Below are positions 1 through 8,518 of a stretch of 64,000 bases of DNA, one piece after another. Positions within the stretch are counted from its first letter, which is position 1, and every line of letters starts with the position of its first letter. The translations under genes and the position numbers were made by a program. A model generated the notes under the pieces. The model worked only from the letters and a program-made list of their open reading frames with translations, was not told the DNA's origin and searched no databases. Source of the stretch: Christensenellaceae bacterium OttesenSCG-928-K19 (GTDB lineage: Bacteria; Bacillota; Clostridia; Christensenellales; Christensenellaceae); the NCBI GenBank assembly GCA_030266015.1, contig JAJDHD010000003.1, positions 27,222 through 91,221 on the forward strand. The letters are read 5' to 3'.

Positions 1-612
1 TACATCAAGCCGGAGATCTTTATCCGCCATATGCCGGATGGCGGATTTGCGATAGAGTTTGAAGAACGCGTTCCCCGCGTGGCCATCGGCAGCTATTACA
101 GGGAGATGCTCAAAAACACGGACGACAAAGAAGTGGTGGATTATATCTCCGGGCAGCTCCAAAACGCAAAATGGCTGATGAATTGCCTGGAAAGCCGCCG
201 CAAGACCATACACGCGGTGGTGGAGGCAATTGTGCGACGGCAGGAGGGATTTTTCCTTCGTGGGGAAAACGCCCTTGTACCCATGAAGCTCATGGATATC
301 GCACAGATGGTGGACTTGCATGAAAGCACGGTAAGCCGTGCCATCTCCGGCAAATACCTGGAATGCGATTTTGGCGTCTATGAGATCAAAAAGCTGTTTC
401 AGGGCACGCGCGGCAACAACAAGGGAAATTGCCAGTCCACAGTGCAGCAGGTAATTAAGCGGCTGATTGAAAACGAGGACGGCGGCAAACCGCTTTCCGA
501 CCAAAAACTTTCCGACCTACTGAAAGAGGAGGGGCTTTCCGCCTCGCGCAGGACGGTGACAAAATACCGCGAACAACTGGGGATTGCTGCTTCTGCCTTT
601 CGCAAAAGCTGA
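1..612 (+). CDS. rpoN: RNA polymerase sigma-54 factor, C-terminal part (5' end outside window)
   Basis: The frame is open from the first base, so only the last 203 residues are visible. They match the core-binding and DNA-binding parts of sigma-54: a segment around TIHAVVEAIVRRQEGFF, the helix-turn-helix MVDLHESTVSRAISGKY that reads the -12 element, and near the end the RpoN box RRTVTKYREQLGI that contacts the -24 GG. Sigma-54 directs RNA polymerase to -24/-12 promoters and needs an AAA+ activator. A matching promoter (20873-20887) and an activator gene lie 20 kb downstream. The visible part shows no damage. Confidence 0.95.
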   Translation, partial: YIKPEIFIRHMPDGGFAIEFEERVPRVAIGSYYREMLKNTDDKEVVDYISGQLQNAKWLMNCLESRRKTIHAVVEAIVRRQEGFFLRGENALVPMKLMDIAQMVDLHESTVSRAISGKYLECDFGVYEIKKLFQGTRGNNKGNCQSTVQQVIKRLIENEDGGKPLSDQKLSDLLKEEGLSASRRTVTKYREQLGIAASAFRKS

Positions 613-669
613 CCGCCCGGGAAGATTATGAAACATATAAATAACTAAATATATTTTGGAGGTAGTACC

Positions 670-1497
670 ATGGCGAAACGTTATACAAGAAAAGAAGTTG
701 TTGCAAGGCTCCGGGAGCAAATCGACAAAGGCATACCGCTTTTCATGCCAAATTGTGGCTGCGGCCTCACCGCCAAGCTGCAGGAAGAAGGCGGCAGTGA
801 CCTTATTTGCGTTTCCCCCACAAGCTGGTGGAGGATGAAGGGCTGCGGGTCACTTTCCGCATTCCTGCCTTATTGTGACTGTAACCAGATCATTCGCGAC
901 CTCGCGCCCGAAGTTCTTGCGAACGTGGAAGAAGCGCCGGTTGTTTCCCTCTCCGGGCCGCACAACCCGTTGCTCCCACACGATAAACTGCTGGATGAAA
1001 TCTGGGAGATGGGCCTTTCCGGCATCAACCCCATGATGGCACATTTATATGATCCGCCGTTTAACGAGCAAATCGAAAAAATCGGCATGGGCTTCACCAA
1101 CGAGGTGGAAATTACCAAGCTGGCGCGCAAACGTGAAATGTTCACCTTCTGCTATGCCTACACGCCGGAGGACGCAAAAATATTTGCACAGGCAGGCGCA
1201 GACGTTGTGGCGGGCCATGTGGGCACAACACAGGGCGGCAAAATTGGCGCAATCACCAAGCTGACGCTGGAACAGGCCTGTGAGCGCACACAGGAAATCT
1301 TTGACGCGGCACGCGCGGAGAACCCAGATGTAATCCTGTTCTCGCACGGCGGCCCCATTGTGACAGCGGATGACGCGGCCGTTGTGTTCCGCCAGACAAG
1401 CGCAGACGGGTTTGTGGGCGGCAGCGCGGCAGAGCGCCTTCCCATTGAGGTTGCCGTACTGGAGGCAACACAGTCTTACAAAGAGTATCGGAGATAG
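670..1497 (+). CDS. PEP-hydrolase-like TIM-barrel protein (Tm-1 C-terminal domain type)
   Basis: A 275-residue protein of the TIM-barrel family annotated as phosphoenolpyruvate hydrolase-like. Visible blocks are PNCGCGLTAKLQEEGG near the start, SGPHNPLLPHD in the middle and ILFSHGGPIVTADDA near the C-terminus. The start follows a TGGAGG ribosome site. The next gene, 33 bases downstream, encodes the UPF0261 partner. In plants and fungi these two modules form one chain, the tomato antiviral protein Tm-1. The bacterial role is not established, and the PEP hydrolase name rests on family annotation rather than on residues I can check. Confidence 0.85.
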   Translation: MAKRYTRKEVVARLREQIDKGIPLFMPNCGCGLTAKLQEEGGSDLICVSPTSWWRMKGCGSLSAFLPYCDCNQIIRDLAPEVLANVEEAPVVSLSGPHNPLLPHDKLLDEIWEMGLSGINPMMAHLYDPPFNEQIEKIGMGFTNEVEITKLARKREMFTFCYAYTPEDAKIFAQAGADVVAGHVGTTQGGKIGAITKLTLEQACERTQEIFDAARAENPDVILFSHGGPIVTADDAAVVFRQTSADGFVGGSAAERLPIEVAVLEATQSYKEYRR

Positions 1498-1530
1498 GCC
1501 GCCAAGCGGTAATCGGAAAGGAGTTACAAA

Positions 1531-2910
1531 ATGACAAACGGAAAACCGAATATTATCTGCACAGGTATGCTGGATACAAAAGGCCCGGAAATAAAATTCC
1601 TGGCTGAGCAGGTAGAAGAGCAGGGCGGCAACGCTATTATTATGGATATGAGCACCGGGCACGAGAACGACTGGGCGGATATCAAGCTCAGCGAAGTGCT
1701 TGCCATGACCGGCCACAAGGTGGCGGACGTGATGGAGCTTTCCCGCAGCGACGCAACCCCCATTGTGGGCAAGGCAGGCGCGGAAATGGTGGTAAAGCTG
1801 AATAAAGAAGGCAAATGCGACGGCATTATTTCGTGGGCCGGTTCCATGGGCACCACAGTTGTAACCTATGCCATGCGTGCACTGCCCTTTGGCGTGCCCA
1901 AGATTATGCTGAACACGCTTGCTTCAAGCGACGTGAGCCTGTGGCTGGGGAACAAAGACATCTACATTGCCAATCCTATCTCAGAAAAGAGCGTAAACGT
2001 TATCACGCGCAAAGCCATCGCAAACGCGGCAGCGGCTGTTGTGGCTATGGCAAAGGTTGGCGACAAAAAAGGCGAGTCTCATCCGCTCGTTGCCCTCACA
2101 GCCTATGGCACAACAACCCCTGCCGTCACCCGCTGTTTGAATTACATGGAAAACCGCGGCTGGGACACAATGGTGGTGCATCAGGTGGGCACAGGCGCCA
2201 CAATGGAAGACTATATCCGCTCGGGCGAAATCAAGGCTGTATTTGAAATCACCCCCGGCGAGCTGACAAACAATATGTACGACAGCATCTATGGCACGCC
2301 GGACACATGGGACGGCAAACGCTTTACGGCGGCAAGTGAAGTGGGTATTCCGCAGATCGTCGCCCCCGGCGGGCTGGACCAAAGCGCCTGCGGCAACGTT
2401 AAGTCATTGCCACAGGAATACCTGGATGATTTTAAATCGGGCAAGAGAAAAGACTATAAAGGCACCGGCAAGCCCTATTGCCACAACGAATCCGTTACCA
2501 TCATGGTTCCCACCAAGGAAGAAACCATCGAGGTCACCAAATACATGATGGATGTGATGAACAAAACAAACGGCCCCACCATCTTTATGATCCCCATGAA
2601 GGGGTGGTCGGCCTATGACCAGAGCGACACGCACGCAAGGAGCGGCGATTTCGGCTGGTATGAGCAAGGCGATGGCCCGGTGTTTATCCATGACGACGAT
2701 AACCCGGAATGGAGCAAACGCGCCACAACCATGTGGAAAACCGCAGAAGAGCTGTGGAACAAGGACAATAAGAACTTTGACCTGATCCAAGTGGACGCGC
2801 ATATCTTAGACCCTGCCTTCACAGATTTGATGTCGCAGGCAATGGGCGATATACTGGATGGCAAATGGAAGCCTGGCATGTATAGGGACAACCCCATCGT
2901 GGTGAAATAA
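1531..2910 (+). CDS. Tm-1-like ATP-binding protein (UPF0261 family)
   Basis: 459 residues. The N-terminal half carries the UPF0261 hallmarks: ICTGMLDTKGPEIKFLAEQV at the start, ISWAGSMGTTVVTYAM and PKIMLNTLASSDV. The middle holds IPQIVAPGGLDQSACGNV. Proteins of this family bind ATP through the N-terminal Rossmann-like domain in Tm-1. At 459 residues it is somewhat longer than the roughly 400 I would expect. It is co-directional with the TIM-barrel gene and probably cotranscribed, with an AAAGGAG ribosome site. A strong hairpin follows 20 bases after the stop. The physiological substrate is unknown. Confidence 0.85.
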   Translation: MTNGKPNIICTGMLDTKGPEIKFLAEQVEEQGGNAIIMDMSTGHENDWADIKLSEVLAMTGHKVADVMELSRSDATPIVGKAGAEMVVKLNKEGKCDGIISWAGSMGTTVVTYAMRALPFGVPKIMLNTLASSDVSLWLGNKDIYIANPISEKSVNVITRKAIANAAAAVVAMAKVGDKKGESHPLVALTAYGTTTPAVTRCLNYMENRGWDTMVVHQVGTGATMEDYIRSGEIKAVFEITPGELTNNMYDSIYGTPDTWDGKRFTAASEVGIPQIVAPGGLDQSACGNVKSLPQEYLDDFKSGKRKDYKGTGKPYCHNESVTIMVPTKEETIEVTKYMMDVMNKTNGPTIFMIPMKGWSAYDQSDTHARSGDFGWYEQGDGPVFIHDDDNPEWSKRATTMWKTAEELWNKDNKNFDLIQVDAHILDPAFTDLMSQAMGDILDGKWKPGMYRDNPIVVK

Positions 2911-2930
2911 TCAGAGAAAAATCCAATGTA

Positions 2931-2955
2931 AAAAGGGCGGCAATGCCGCCCTTTT
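2931..2955. terminator. Bidirectional intrinsic terminator
   Basis: A perfect 11-bp stem (AAAAGGGCGGC / GCCGCCCTTTT) with a 3-base loop, flanked by A and T runs on both sides. It sits between the UPF0261 gene and the convergent EAL gene and could stop transcription from both. Confidence 0.85.
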
Positions 2956-3050
2956 GCATGTCAGGAAGATCGCTTTACAATAAACAAAACCTGTACCATT
3001 CATCCCAATTGCATAACCATGCTATGGTTTTTTATTTTCACTTAGCCCTG

Positions 3051-5156
3051 TTAGCCTTCTGGCTTCGGTGCTTCCAGCGCTGCCATATGCTTTTTGTAGA
3101 AAGCGATAAATTCTTCGGGCGGAATGGCCGGGCTGTAAAGATACCCCTGGAAATATTTACATCCAAGTTCATAAAGCAGGTCGCGTATTTCCCTTGTTTC
3201 CACATATTCGGCAATCGTCACAAACCCAAGCGTATTGCCCAGCGAAATGATGGACTTGATGATATCCCTACTGCGGACATTCTTTGCCACTTCCTTCACA
3301 AGCGCTCCATCCAGCTTCACAGAGTCAAAGTCGTTTGTCTGTAAATATTTCAACGATGTTTGCCCCATGCTGAAATCGTCTATCGCAATGGGAATTCCAC
3401 ACGCATTCAGCATATCAATGTGCTGTGCAATCTTATCATAATACATAATAGAGGTTTCTTCCGTAACCTCCAGCCCCAGGTTACCCTTCAGCCCCCTTCG
3501 TTCCACCATTTCAATCACGCTGTTCACAAACTTGCTGTCGTTGAGCTGCTCCACCGTAATATTGGCGGATATTTTAATATCCTCGCGCGTTTCTTTTTTT
3601 AGCGTTACAATATCGTCGCATACTTTTTCTATAATACGGGCGGTAAGCTCGGTGTAGTATTTGTCCTCCTGTGCCAGTGCAATTACCATAGGCGGATAAA
3701 TCATTTGCCCGGAATACCGCCACCGAAGCAGCGCTTCCGCGCCCGCGATACGGTCATTTACATCAAGCTGCGGTTGGTAATACAGCTCAATTTTTTTATT
3801 GTCTACATCCGAGCGAAGCTGGAGCAGCATGGATTTTGCCGTAACACTAATATCATCATGCTTTGCCATGAATTTCATTTGTATGCCGTCTTCCTGCGAC
3901 TTGCGGAACTTTTCCGCCATTTTACCCACCAACAATATTTCCCGCGCCTGCTGTATCTTCTCCGACAGGCGGACAAAGGGAATGTAGATAAGCGTCCCCA
4001 CAGCAATCACAATAATCTGCACAATCACCCCTCCAGACGTGCCTGTGGAAAGATAGCCGCTTAAAAGGGGCGGTGTTGTCCAGTTTACGGATTCTGTGAT
4101 TACAGGAATCCACCCAAGCATTGTTGCGCCATATGTGATGAGGAGCGACACAATGGGCACCACAATAAAGGGAATGAGCATCACCGGGTTTAGTACAATA
4201 GGTAAACCATAGACCAAAATTTCATTGATGTTAAAAATCAGCACCGGTGCGGAAGACCACGCCAGCCGGCGGTTACTTTTGCTGCGCGCCGCAATGAGAA
4301 GCGCCAGCAACAGGCAAATCGTCATCCCACAGCCGCCAATCAGCGCAAAGTTATCCATCATTGTTTTAGATACGATAGAATTCGGATCCACATTTGCTTC
4401 CACAAACACGTCAGACGCAACCTGGTCCAACGCATTGCCCGCGTGGATACCGAAAAACCAGAGCAAATTGAGCATAAACAGGAACAGCACACCGCTCGCA
4501 AGGCCGCTCACCATGTTCTGGAACAGTGCGGTGAATGATTCCGCAATCAGCTCATTCAGGTTTGCCACGCCAAACAATGCGGTTAAAAGCAGATTGAACC
4601 CCAAAAAGATGGCAATACAGAGGATCATTGGCACAATAGATATAATGGAGGTTCGAAAGTTCACATCCGCGCCCACCGCATACGCGTGGGACCGTTTGTA
4701 AATCATATTGCAAAATGTGAAAAACAGTTTTGGCCCGAGTATTGCGCAGATAAGCGCTGTGAACACGCCAAGGTGCCCAAGGTGTGAGATTTCCAGCGAC
4801 GGGCCAAACGTGGCCAGAAAACAGCCAAAGGACACGATCATGGACATCACCTGCAACGAAAAATCCTTTACATTAAATGTAAAAGAATAATAATAGCTAA
4901 TGCTGAGCACAAGATATGCCGACATAAAGCCAAACGTCACATTGTAAATATACAGGAGGATATCATAAAAGCCCGCCCCCGGGCCTGCGTAAAATTCCTG
5001 AACGGCCTCCGCAGGAAAGTTCCGGAGCATCAACGCCACTGCGCCTGTAAGCAAAATTGGTATTAGTAATATAAAGCCTTTTCTGATAGAAGAGAACACA
5101 TTGTTGTTCTCAATCGCCGTTACCAGATCAAGTACTTTCTGATACATCCTCTGCAT
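3051..5156 (-). CDS. PTS EIIC-like membrane protein fused to an EAL c-di-GMP phosphodiesterase
   Basis: 701 residues. Residues about 20-395 form a polytopic membrane domain like the lactose/cellobiose EIIC permeases, with LLWFFGIHAGNALDQ, FNINEILVYGLPIVLNP and NWTTPPLLSGYLSTG. A linker leads to an EAL domain at about 430-690. Catalytic positions are kept: EALLRW, the N of NITVEQL, the E of LEVTEE, IAIDDFSMG, the K of VKLDG, AEYVE and the Q of YFQGYLYSP, so hydrolysis of c-di-GMP is expected. No EIIA or EIIB gene is nearby, so the EIIC part more likely senses a sugar than transports it (inference). An AAGGAAG site supports the start. Confidence 0.9.
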   Translation of the reverse strand: MQRMYQKVLDLVTAIENNNVFSSIRKGFILLIPILLTGAVALMLRNFPAEAVQEFYAGPGAGFYDILLYIYNVTFGFMSAYLVLSISYYYSFTFNVKDFSLQVMSMIVSFGCFLATFGPSLEISHLGHLGVFTALICAILGPKLFFTFCNMIYKRSHAYAVGADVNFRTSIISIVPMILCIAIFLGFNLLLTALFGVANLNELIAESFTALFQNMVSGLASGVLFLFMLNLLWFFGIHAGNALDQVASDVFVEANVDPNSIVSKTMMDNFALIGGCGMTICLLLALLIAARSKSNRRLAWSSAPVLIFNINEILVYGLPIVLNPVMLIPFIVVPIVSLLITYGATMLGWIPVITESVNWTTPPLLSGYLSTGTSGGVIVQIIVIAVGTLIYIPFVRLSEKIQQAREILLVGKMAEKFRKSQEDGIQMKFMAKHDDISVTAKSMLLQLRSDVDNKKIELYYQPQLDVNDRIAGAEALLRWRYSGQMIYPPMVIALAQEDKYYTELTARIIEKVCDDIVTLKKETREDIKISANITVEQLNDSKFVNSVIEMVERRGLKGNLGLEVTEETSIMYYDKIAQHIDMLNACGIPIAIDDFSMGQTSLKYLQTNDFDSVKLDGALVKEVAKNVRSRDIIKSIISLGNTLGFVTIAEYVETREIRDLLYELGCKYFQGYLYSPAIPPEEFIAFYKKHMAALEAPKPEG

Positions 5157-5614
5157 ATTGTATGCTTCCTTCCGTGCAAATACCCGCCCTGCCTACTATC
5201 ATACCACAGGCATTATTGAAAACGAACATTTTTCTTTTATTTTTACCCAAAATCCACCTATATGAAACTATTTACAGAAAATTGAAGAACAAGTTACCGT
5301 TTTTTTATGGCTATTTTCATTTTTTCTGCCAAAAATATGCCCCAAGAAGTGTTTTCATATTTACCTTCTGCAAAATATATAGTATTATAGTCATGTATAG
5401 TTTACCGCAAAAGGTTGCGCGCCAACCATTTGCCAAACCATACCCAACAGCCCTAAGGCACAGATAAAGCGCTCAGAGCGCGATTGGCAAACCGAAAATA
5501 TATGCAGGCCAAGGGTATGCGGAATACAAAAGATGGAAATTATTGGTCAATACATTCTGGGGAACGAGGTATTGATACTGATATGTAATAACTACCAAAA
5601 AAGGGGTATCGCTC
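5157..5614. other. Divergent intergenic region, EAL fusion / rrf2
   Basis: No coding region is convincing here. A plausible promoter toward rrf2 is TTTACC (5360-5365), a 17-base spacer and TATTAT (5383-5388). This would give a leader of about 220 bases with short hairpins (for example GGTTG-CGCGC-CAACC near 5412). An inverted repeat sits just upstream of the rrf2 gene. Confidence 0.4.
5547..5575. promoter_or_regulatory. Candidate Rrf2 operator (inverted repeat)
   Basis: TCAATAC and GTATTGA form a perfect 7-bp inverted repeat with a 15-base spacer, 39 bases before the rrf2 start codon. Rrf2-family proteins often repress their own gene through dyads of this size. The assignment is by position only. 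Confidence 0.35.
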
Positions 5615-6010
5615 ATGCAATTTCAATTGGCCACAGATTATGCCATTCGTATTTTAAGCTACCTGCATCATAACGACAAAGAGCTTGCCACGGCGGCAAA
5701 CATGGCAGAAGAACTGGGAATTACTTATTTGTATTTTATGAAAATCATTGGCAAGCTGAAGGCAGCTGATATTATCTGCTCGGTGCAGGGCTGCAACGGG
5801 GGCTATAAGCTGGCAAAATCGGCAGAAGACATCAGCCTGTTCGATGTTGTGACTGTAATGGAGGGCGGCATCAGCATCAACCGCTGCCTGCAAGAGGACG
5901 GTTTTTGCTCACGCGGGGCTGCGCCCCATTGCCCGGTGCATAAGTACTTTAGCGACCTACAAAGCGATATTATAAAACAGCTTGGCCAAAAGCATATTTC
6001 CGAATTTTAA
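5615..6010 (+). CDS. Rrf2-family transcriptional regulator with cysteine cluster
   Basis: 131 residues with the Rrf2 winged helix: QLATDYAIRILSYL at the N-terminus, recognition region around ELGITYLYFMKIIGKL, and wing CNGGYKLAKSAEDISL. Cysteines in CLQEDGFC and HCPVH near residues 92-110 match the three-cysteine layout that holds a [2Fe-2S] cluster in IscR and NsrR. It therefore probably senses Fe-S status, redox state or nitric oxide. No iscSU-type genes are adjacent, so the target is unclear. The likely cotranscribed neighbour is a small zinc-ribbon membrane protein 18 bases downstream. Confidence 0.88.
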   Translation: MQFQLATDYAIRILSYLHHNDKELATAANMAEELGITYLYFMKIIGKLKAADIICSVQGCNGGYKLAKSAEDISLFDVVTVMEGGISINRCLQEDGFCSRGAAPHCPVHKYFSDLQSDIIKQLGQKHISEF

Positions 6011-6028
6011 CGAAACTGGGTGGTATCC

Positions 6029-6364
6029 ATGAAAGTTTGTCCTAACTGCAAACGGCACTGTGCCGATGAGGCAAAATACTGTGTTGCCTGCAAAACGAAT
6101 ATCGAGAAACAGCCAATTGTAAAAGAAAGCAAGCTGGGGAAAAAGGTGAACAAAGGCATAGGCTGCCTGATTATTGTCATTATTGCGCTTGTCATCGTTT
6201 TTCTTCTTATGCTCATTCCCGGTTCCATTTTAAACCCCGATTCCAATCAGGATTTTGGCGCGGGTATCACACCCTTCTTTGCACGTGGTTGGTTTTCCTC
6301 AGAGGCCGAACGCAGTATAACACACAACGCTTTCTTCGACGTAGAATTGCCACCCAGGGCATAG
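6029..6364 (+). CDS. Small zinc-ribbon membrane protein
   Basis: 111 residues. The N-terminus has a zinc ribbon of two CxxC pairs (CPNCKRHC and CVAC, about residues 3-22), followed by a basic linker and one membrane helix (CLIIVIIALVIVFLLMLI). I chose ATG 6029; an in-frame GTG at 6020 is possible. The last 30 or so residues (ARGWFSSEAERSITH and following) have a composition unlike the rest and may come from an interspersed repeat read into the gene. Function unknown. Confidence 0.65.
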   Translation: MKVCPNCKRHCADEAKYCVACKTNIEKQPIVKESKLGKKVNKGIGCLIIVIIALVIVFLLMLIPGSILNPDSNQDFGAGITPFFARGWFSSEAERSITHNAFFDVELPPRA

Positions 6365-6381
6365 CAGATACGCTTCATACA

Positions 6382-6415
6382 AAAAAACTGGCAAACAATT
6401 GTTTGCCAGTTTTTT
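6382..6415. terminator. Bidirectional intrinsic terminator, perfect 34-base palindrome
   Basis: Each 17-base arm reads AAAAAACTGGCAAACAA on one strand. The palindrome lies between convergent genes and has A/T runs on both sides, so it can end transcription in both directions. Confidence 0.88.
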
Positions 6416-6431
6416 AAATCCGAAAAAGTGA

Positions 6432-6791
6432 TTAAAACAGTGATGCCGATGCCACTGCCAAGCCACCTGCCAGCATACCCAGTGCAATACCGACAATCAG
6501 GACAACAATAATCCACAGGATGATAGCAATAAGCGAAAGCACAAATCCCGCTGTACGCATACCATTCGGACCATCCTTTTTCTTCGCCAGAGAAGAAAAG
6601 ACCAAGCCAAGTATTGCAAGAATAAGGCCTACGATTGATGCGGGTGTGAATGTAAGGATGATGCCGGCAATACCGCATATAAGAGAGATAATGCTGAATG
6701 TTTTTGTCTCGCCGGGCTGACCCTGATAGTTTGGTTGGTTTTGCTGATACTGCTGCGGTCCGCCGGGGTTCTGGTTAGGTTGGTTTTCCAT
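6432..6791 (-). CDS. DUF4190-type small membrane protein
   Basis: 119 residues. A Gln/Pro/Asn-rich cytosolic N-terminus (about 1-30) is followed by two or three membrane helices with the signature SLICGIAGIILTFTPASIVG, then LGLVFSSLAKKKDGPNG and a glycine-rich last helix. It is a clear paralogue of the 93-residue protein at 59908-60189, which lacks the N-terminal tail. A GGAGG site precedes the start. Function unknown. Confidence 0.8.
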   Translation of the reverse strand: MENQPNQNPGGPQQYQQNQPNYQGQPGETKTFSIISLICGIAGIILTFTPASIVGLILAILGLVFSSLAKKKDGPNGMRTAGFVLSLIAIILWIIVVLIVGIALGMLAGGLAVASASLF

Positions 6792-7206
6792 AGAATAATT
6801 ACCTCCAATTATAATATTGCTCCTTCAATTATAATACTGTTGGAGCAATGATATTCCGAGCAGATAAACAGTTTGGTCAATTCATAATAACCCTGCTTAC
6901 CCGTCTTCGTAATAACATGCTTGTATTGTACCAAAATATGGCGGGTGCGTCAATATTATGCGGTATATATTGACCTGCCGGCTATATGTTGCGCTGTATA
7001 TGCGACAAAAAACAACCTCGCCCTTTATTTAAGGAATACTCTGCGGACGGGATTCCCCCTGACGGAATGCGGCGGGATATAAATATGCGAACAAACCGTG
7101 AATTACTGCAAAAAACTGTTGCATTTCACCATTCTTATGCTATAATAATCTGTGCGGTACAAAGACGGTCGGAAATCGTCCCGCAAGGAAAATGAGGTGA
7201 AGTATA
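6792..7206. other. Divergent intergenic region, DUF4190 gene / rpmE
   Basis: No gene seen. Near the DUF4190 start there are two direct copies of CAATTATAATA and an ATTGCTCC/GGAGCAAT inverted repeat (about 6822-6850). The rpmE promoter lies at the other end. Confidence 0.45.
7119..7146 (+). promoter_or_regulatory. Sigma-70-type promoter for rpmE
   Basis: TTGCAT, a 16-base spacer and a perfect TATAAT. Transcription would start near 7153, about 55 bases before the rpmE start codon. Confidence 0.6.
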
Positions 7207-7407
7207 ATGAAAGAAGGAATCCATCCGGAATATAAAGAATGTACTGTAAAGTGCGCCTGTGGCGAGTCATTCACAACAGGTTCCGTAAAAGAGGAAATGA
7301 AAGTTGATATTTGCTCCAAATGCCATCCGTTCTTCACGGGCAGGCAAAAGCTTGTGGATACAGGCGGGCGTGTAGACAGGTTCAAAAAGAGATACGGCAT
7401 CAAATAA
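7207..7407 (+). CDS. rpmE: 50S ribosomal protein L31
   Basis: 66 residues, normal length. Zinc-binding form of L31 with CACG near residue 17 and [20 protein letters not shown] near the middle, the family signature. The protein binds the large subunit at the inter-subunit bridge. A ribosome site GAGGTGA precedes the ATG. It has its own promoter and a hairpin after the stop, and stands at the head of the translation block as in many Bacillota. Confidence 0.97.
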   Translation: MKEGIHPEYKECTVKCACGESFTTGSVKEEMKVDICSKCHPFFTGRQKLVDTGGRVDRFKKRYGIK

Positions 7408-7434
7408 GATGCCCGGTTATCTTGCGATTGCTTG

Positions 7435-7462
7435 CAGGCCGCAGTTTTCTTATTGCGGCCTG
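7435..7462 (+). terminator. Intrinsic terminator after rpmE
   Basis: 9-bp stem CAGGCCGCA / TGCGGCCTG with a 10-base loop, followed by TTTCT. The short U tract suggests partial read-through into yqhQ. Confidence 0.6.
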
Positions 7463-7501
7463 TTTCTATGTTAAGGGCTTGTTTCTTTATAAGGAGAAAA
7501 C

Positions 7502-8518
7502 ATGAAGAAAACAAACATTGGCGGGCAGGGCGTGCTGGAAGGTGTGATGATGCGCTCGCCAAAGGTGATGGCCATTGCCGTGCGGCAAGAGCCGGGTAAT
7601 ATTGTCACCCAAAAGCAGGACACACAGCAACTAAGCCAAAAATATAAAATCCTTGGTGTGCCCATTATACGCGGCGTGGTCAATTTTGTAGAGATGCTTA
7701 TTATGGGTGTTAAAACAATTACCGACGCGGCCAAGCTCTACGACCCGGAACTGGACGAAGAGGAAGAGGTTTCCAAGGCAGAAAAGTTTATTGCGGAAAA
7801 AACAGGCAAACAGCCTATGGATGTCGCCATCTTTTTTGCGGTCATCATCGCCATTGTGCTTGCGGTCGGCATGTTTTTTATACTGCCCAACCTAGTCACA
7901 GGCTGGATTACGCCGTATATCAATACGCCGATTTTAAAAAACCTGGTAGACGGCCTCATCCGCGTAATCATCTTCATTGTTTATATGTTCGCCATCTCCT
8001 CTATGAAGGATATCAAACGCCTATTTGGCTACCATGGCGCGGAGCACAAGGTAATCAACTGCTATGAACACGGCAAGCCTCTGGACGTGGAAAACGCAAT
8101 GGCATGCTCGCGGTTTCACCCGCGCTGCGGCACCAGCTTTATGCTCATTGTTATGGTCATTTCCATATTGCTTTTCTCTGTGCTTGGCTGGAGCGAAGAG
8201 TGGTATCTCCGTATACTGCTGCGCCTTGCCATGCTGCCTATTGTAGCAGGCGTTTCCTACGAAGTGCTGAAGTTGCTGGGCAATGCCGATAATAAATTCG
8301 TGGATGTTTTGCGCGCACCCGGCATGGCGTTGCAGCGCCTGTCTACCCGCGAGCCGGATGAAGGCATGGTGGAGGTCGCGCTTGTTTCCTTCCAAATTGC
8401 GCTGAATGAAAAAACGGAGGAAGAGATTGATACGCTGATACAGGACTATTCCCGCGAGACTCCGGAAGAGGAGCAACACGAGGACAATCTGGCAGAAGAA
8501 ACCGCCAAAGAGGTTTGA
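7502..8518 (+). CDS. yqhQ: DUF1385 membrane protein (YqhQ-like)
   Basis: 338 residues. The N-terminus reads NIGGQGVLEGVMMRSPKVMA, the strongly conserved DUF1385 opening. Membrane helices lie around residues 95-130 and 140-165, and the motif LFGYHGAEHKVINCYEHG follows, then HPRCGTSF. This family commonly sits next to prmC/prfA in Bacillota. Its biochemical role is not established. The stop codon overlaps the prmC start by one base (TGATG), so translation is probably coupled. The last 40 residues are acidic and variable. Confidence 0.9.
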   Translation: MKKTNIGGQGVLEGVMMRSPKVMAIAVRQEPGNIVTQKQDTQQLSQKYKILGVPIIRGVVNFVEMLIMGVKTITDAAKLYDPELDEEEEVSKAEKFIAEKTGKQPMDVAIFFAVIIAIVLAVGMFFILPNLVTGWITPYINTPILKNLVDGLIRVIIFIVYMFAISSMKDIKRLFGYHGAEHKVINCYEHGKPLDVENAMACSRFHPRCGTSFMLIVMVISILLFSVLGWSEEWYLRILLRLAMLPIVAGVSYEVLKLLGNADNKFVDVLRAPGMALQRLSTREPDEGMVEVALVSFQIALNEKTEEEIDTLIQDYSRETPEEEQHEDNLAEETAKEV

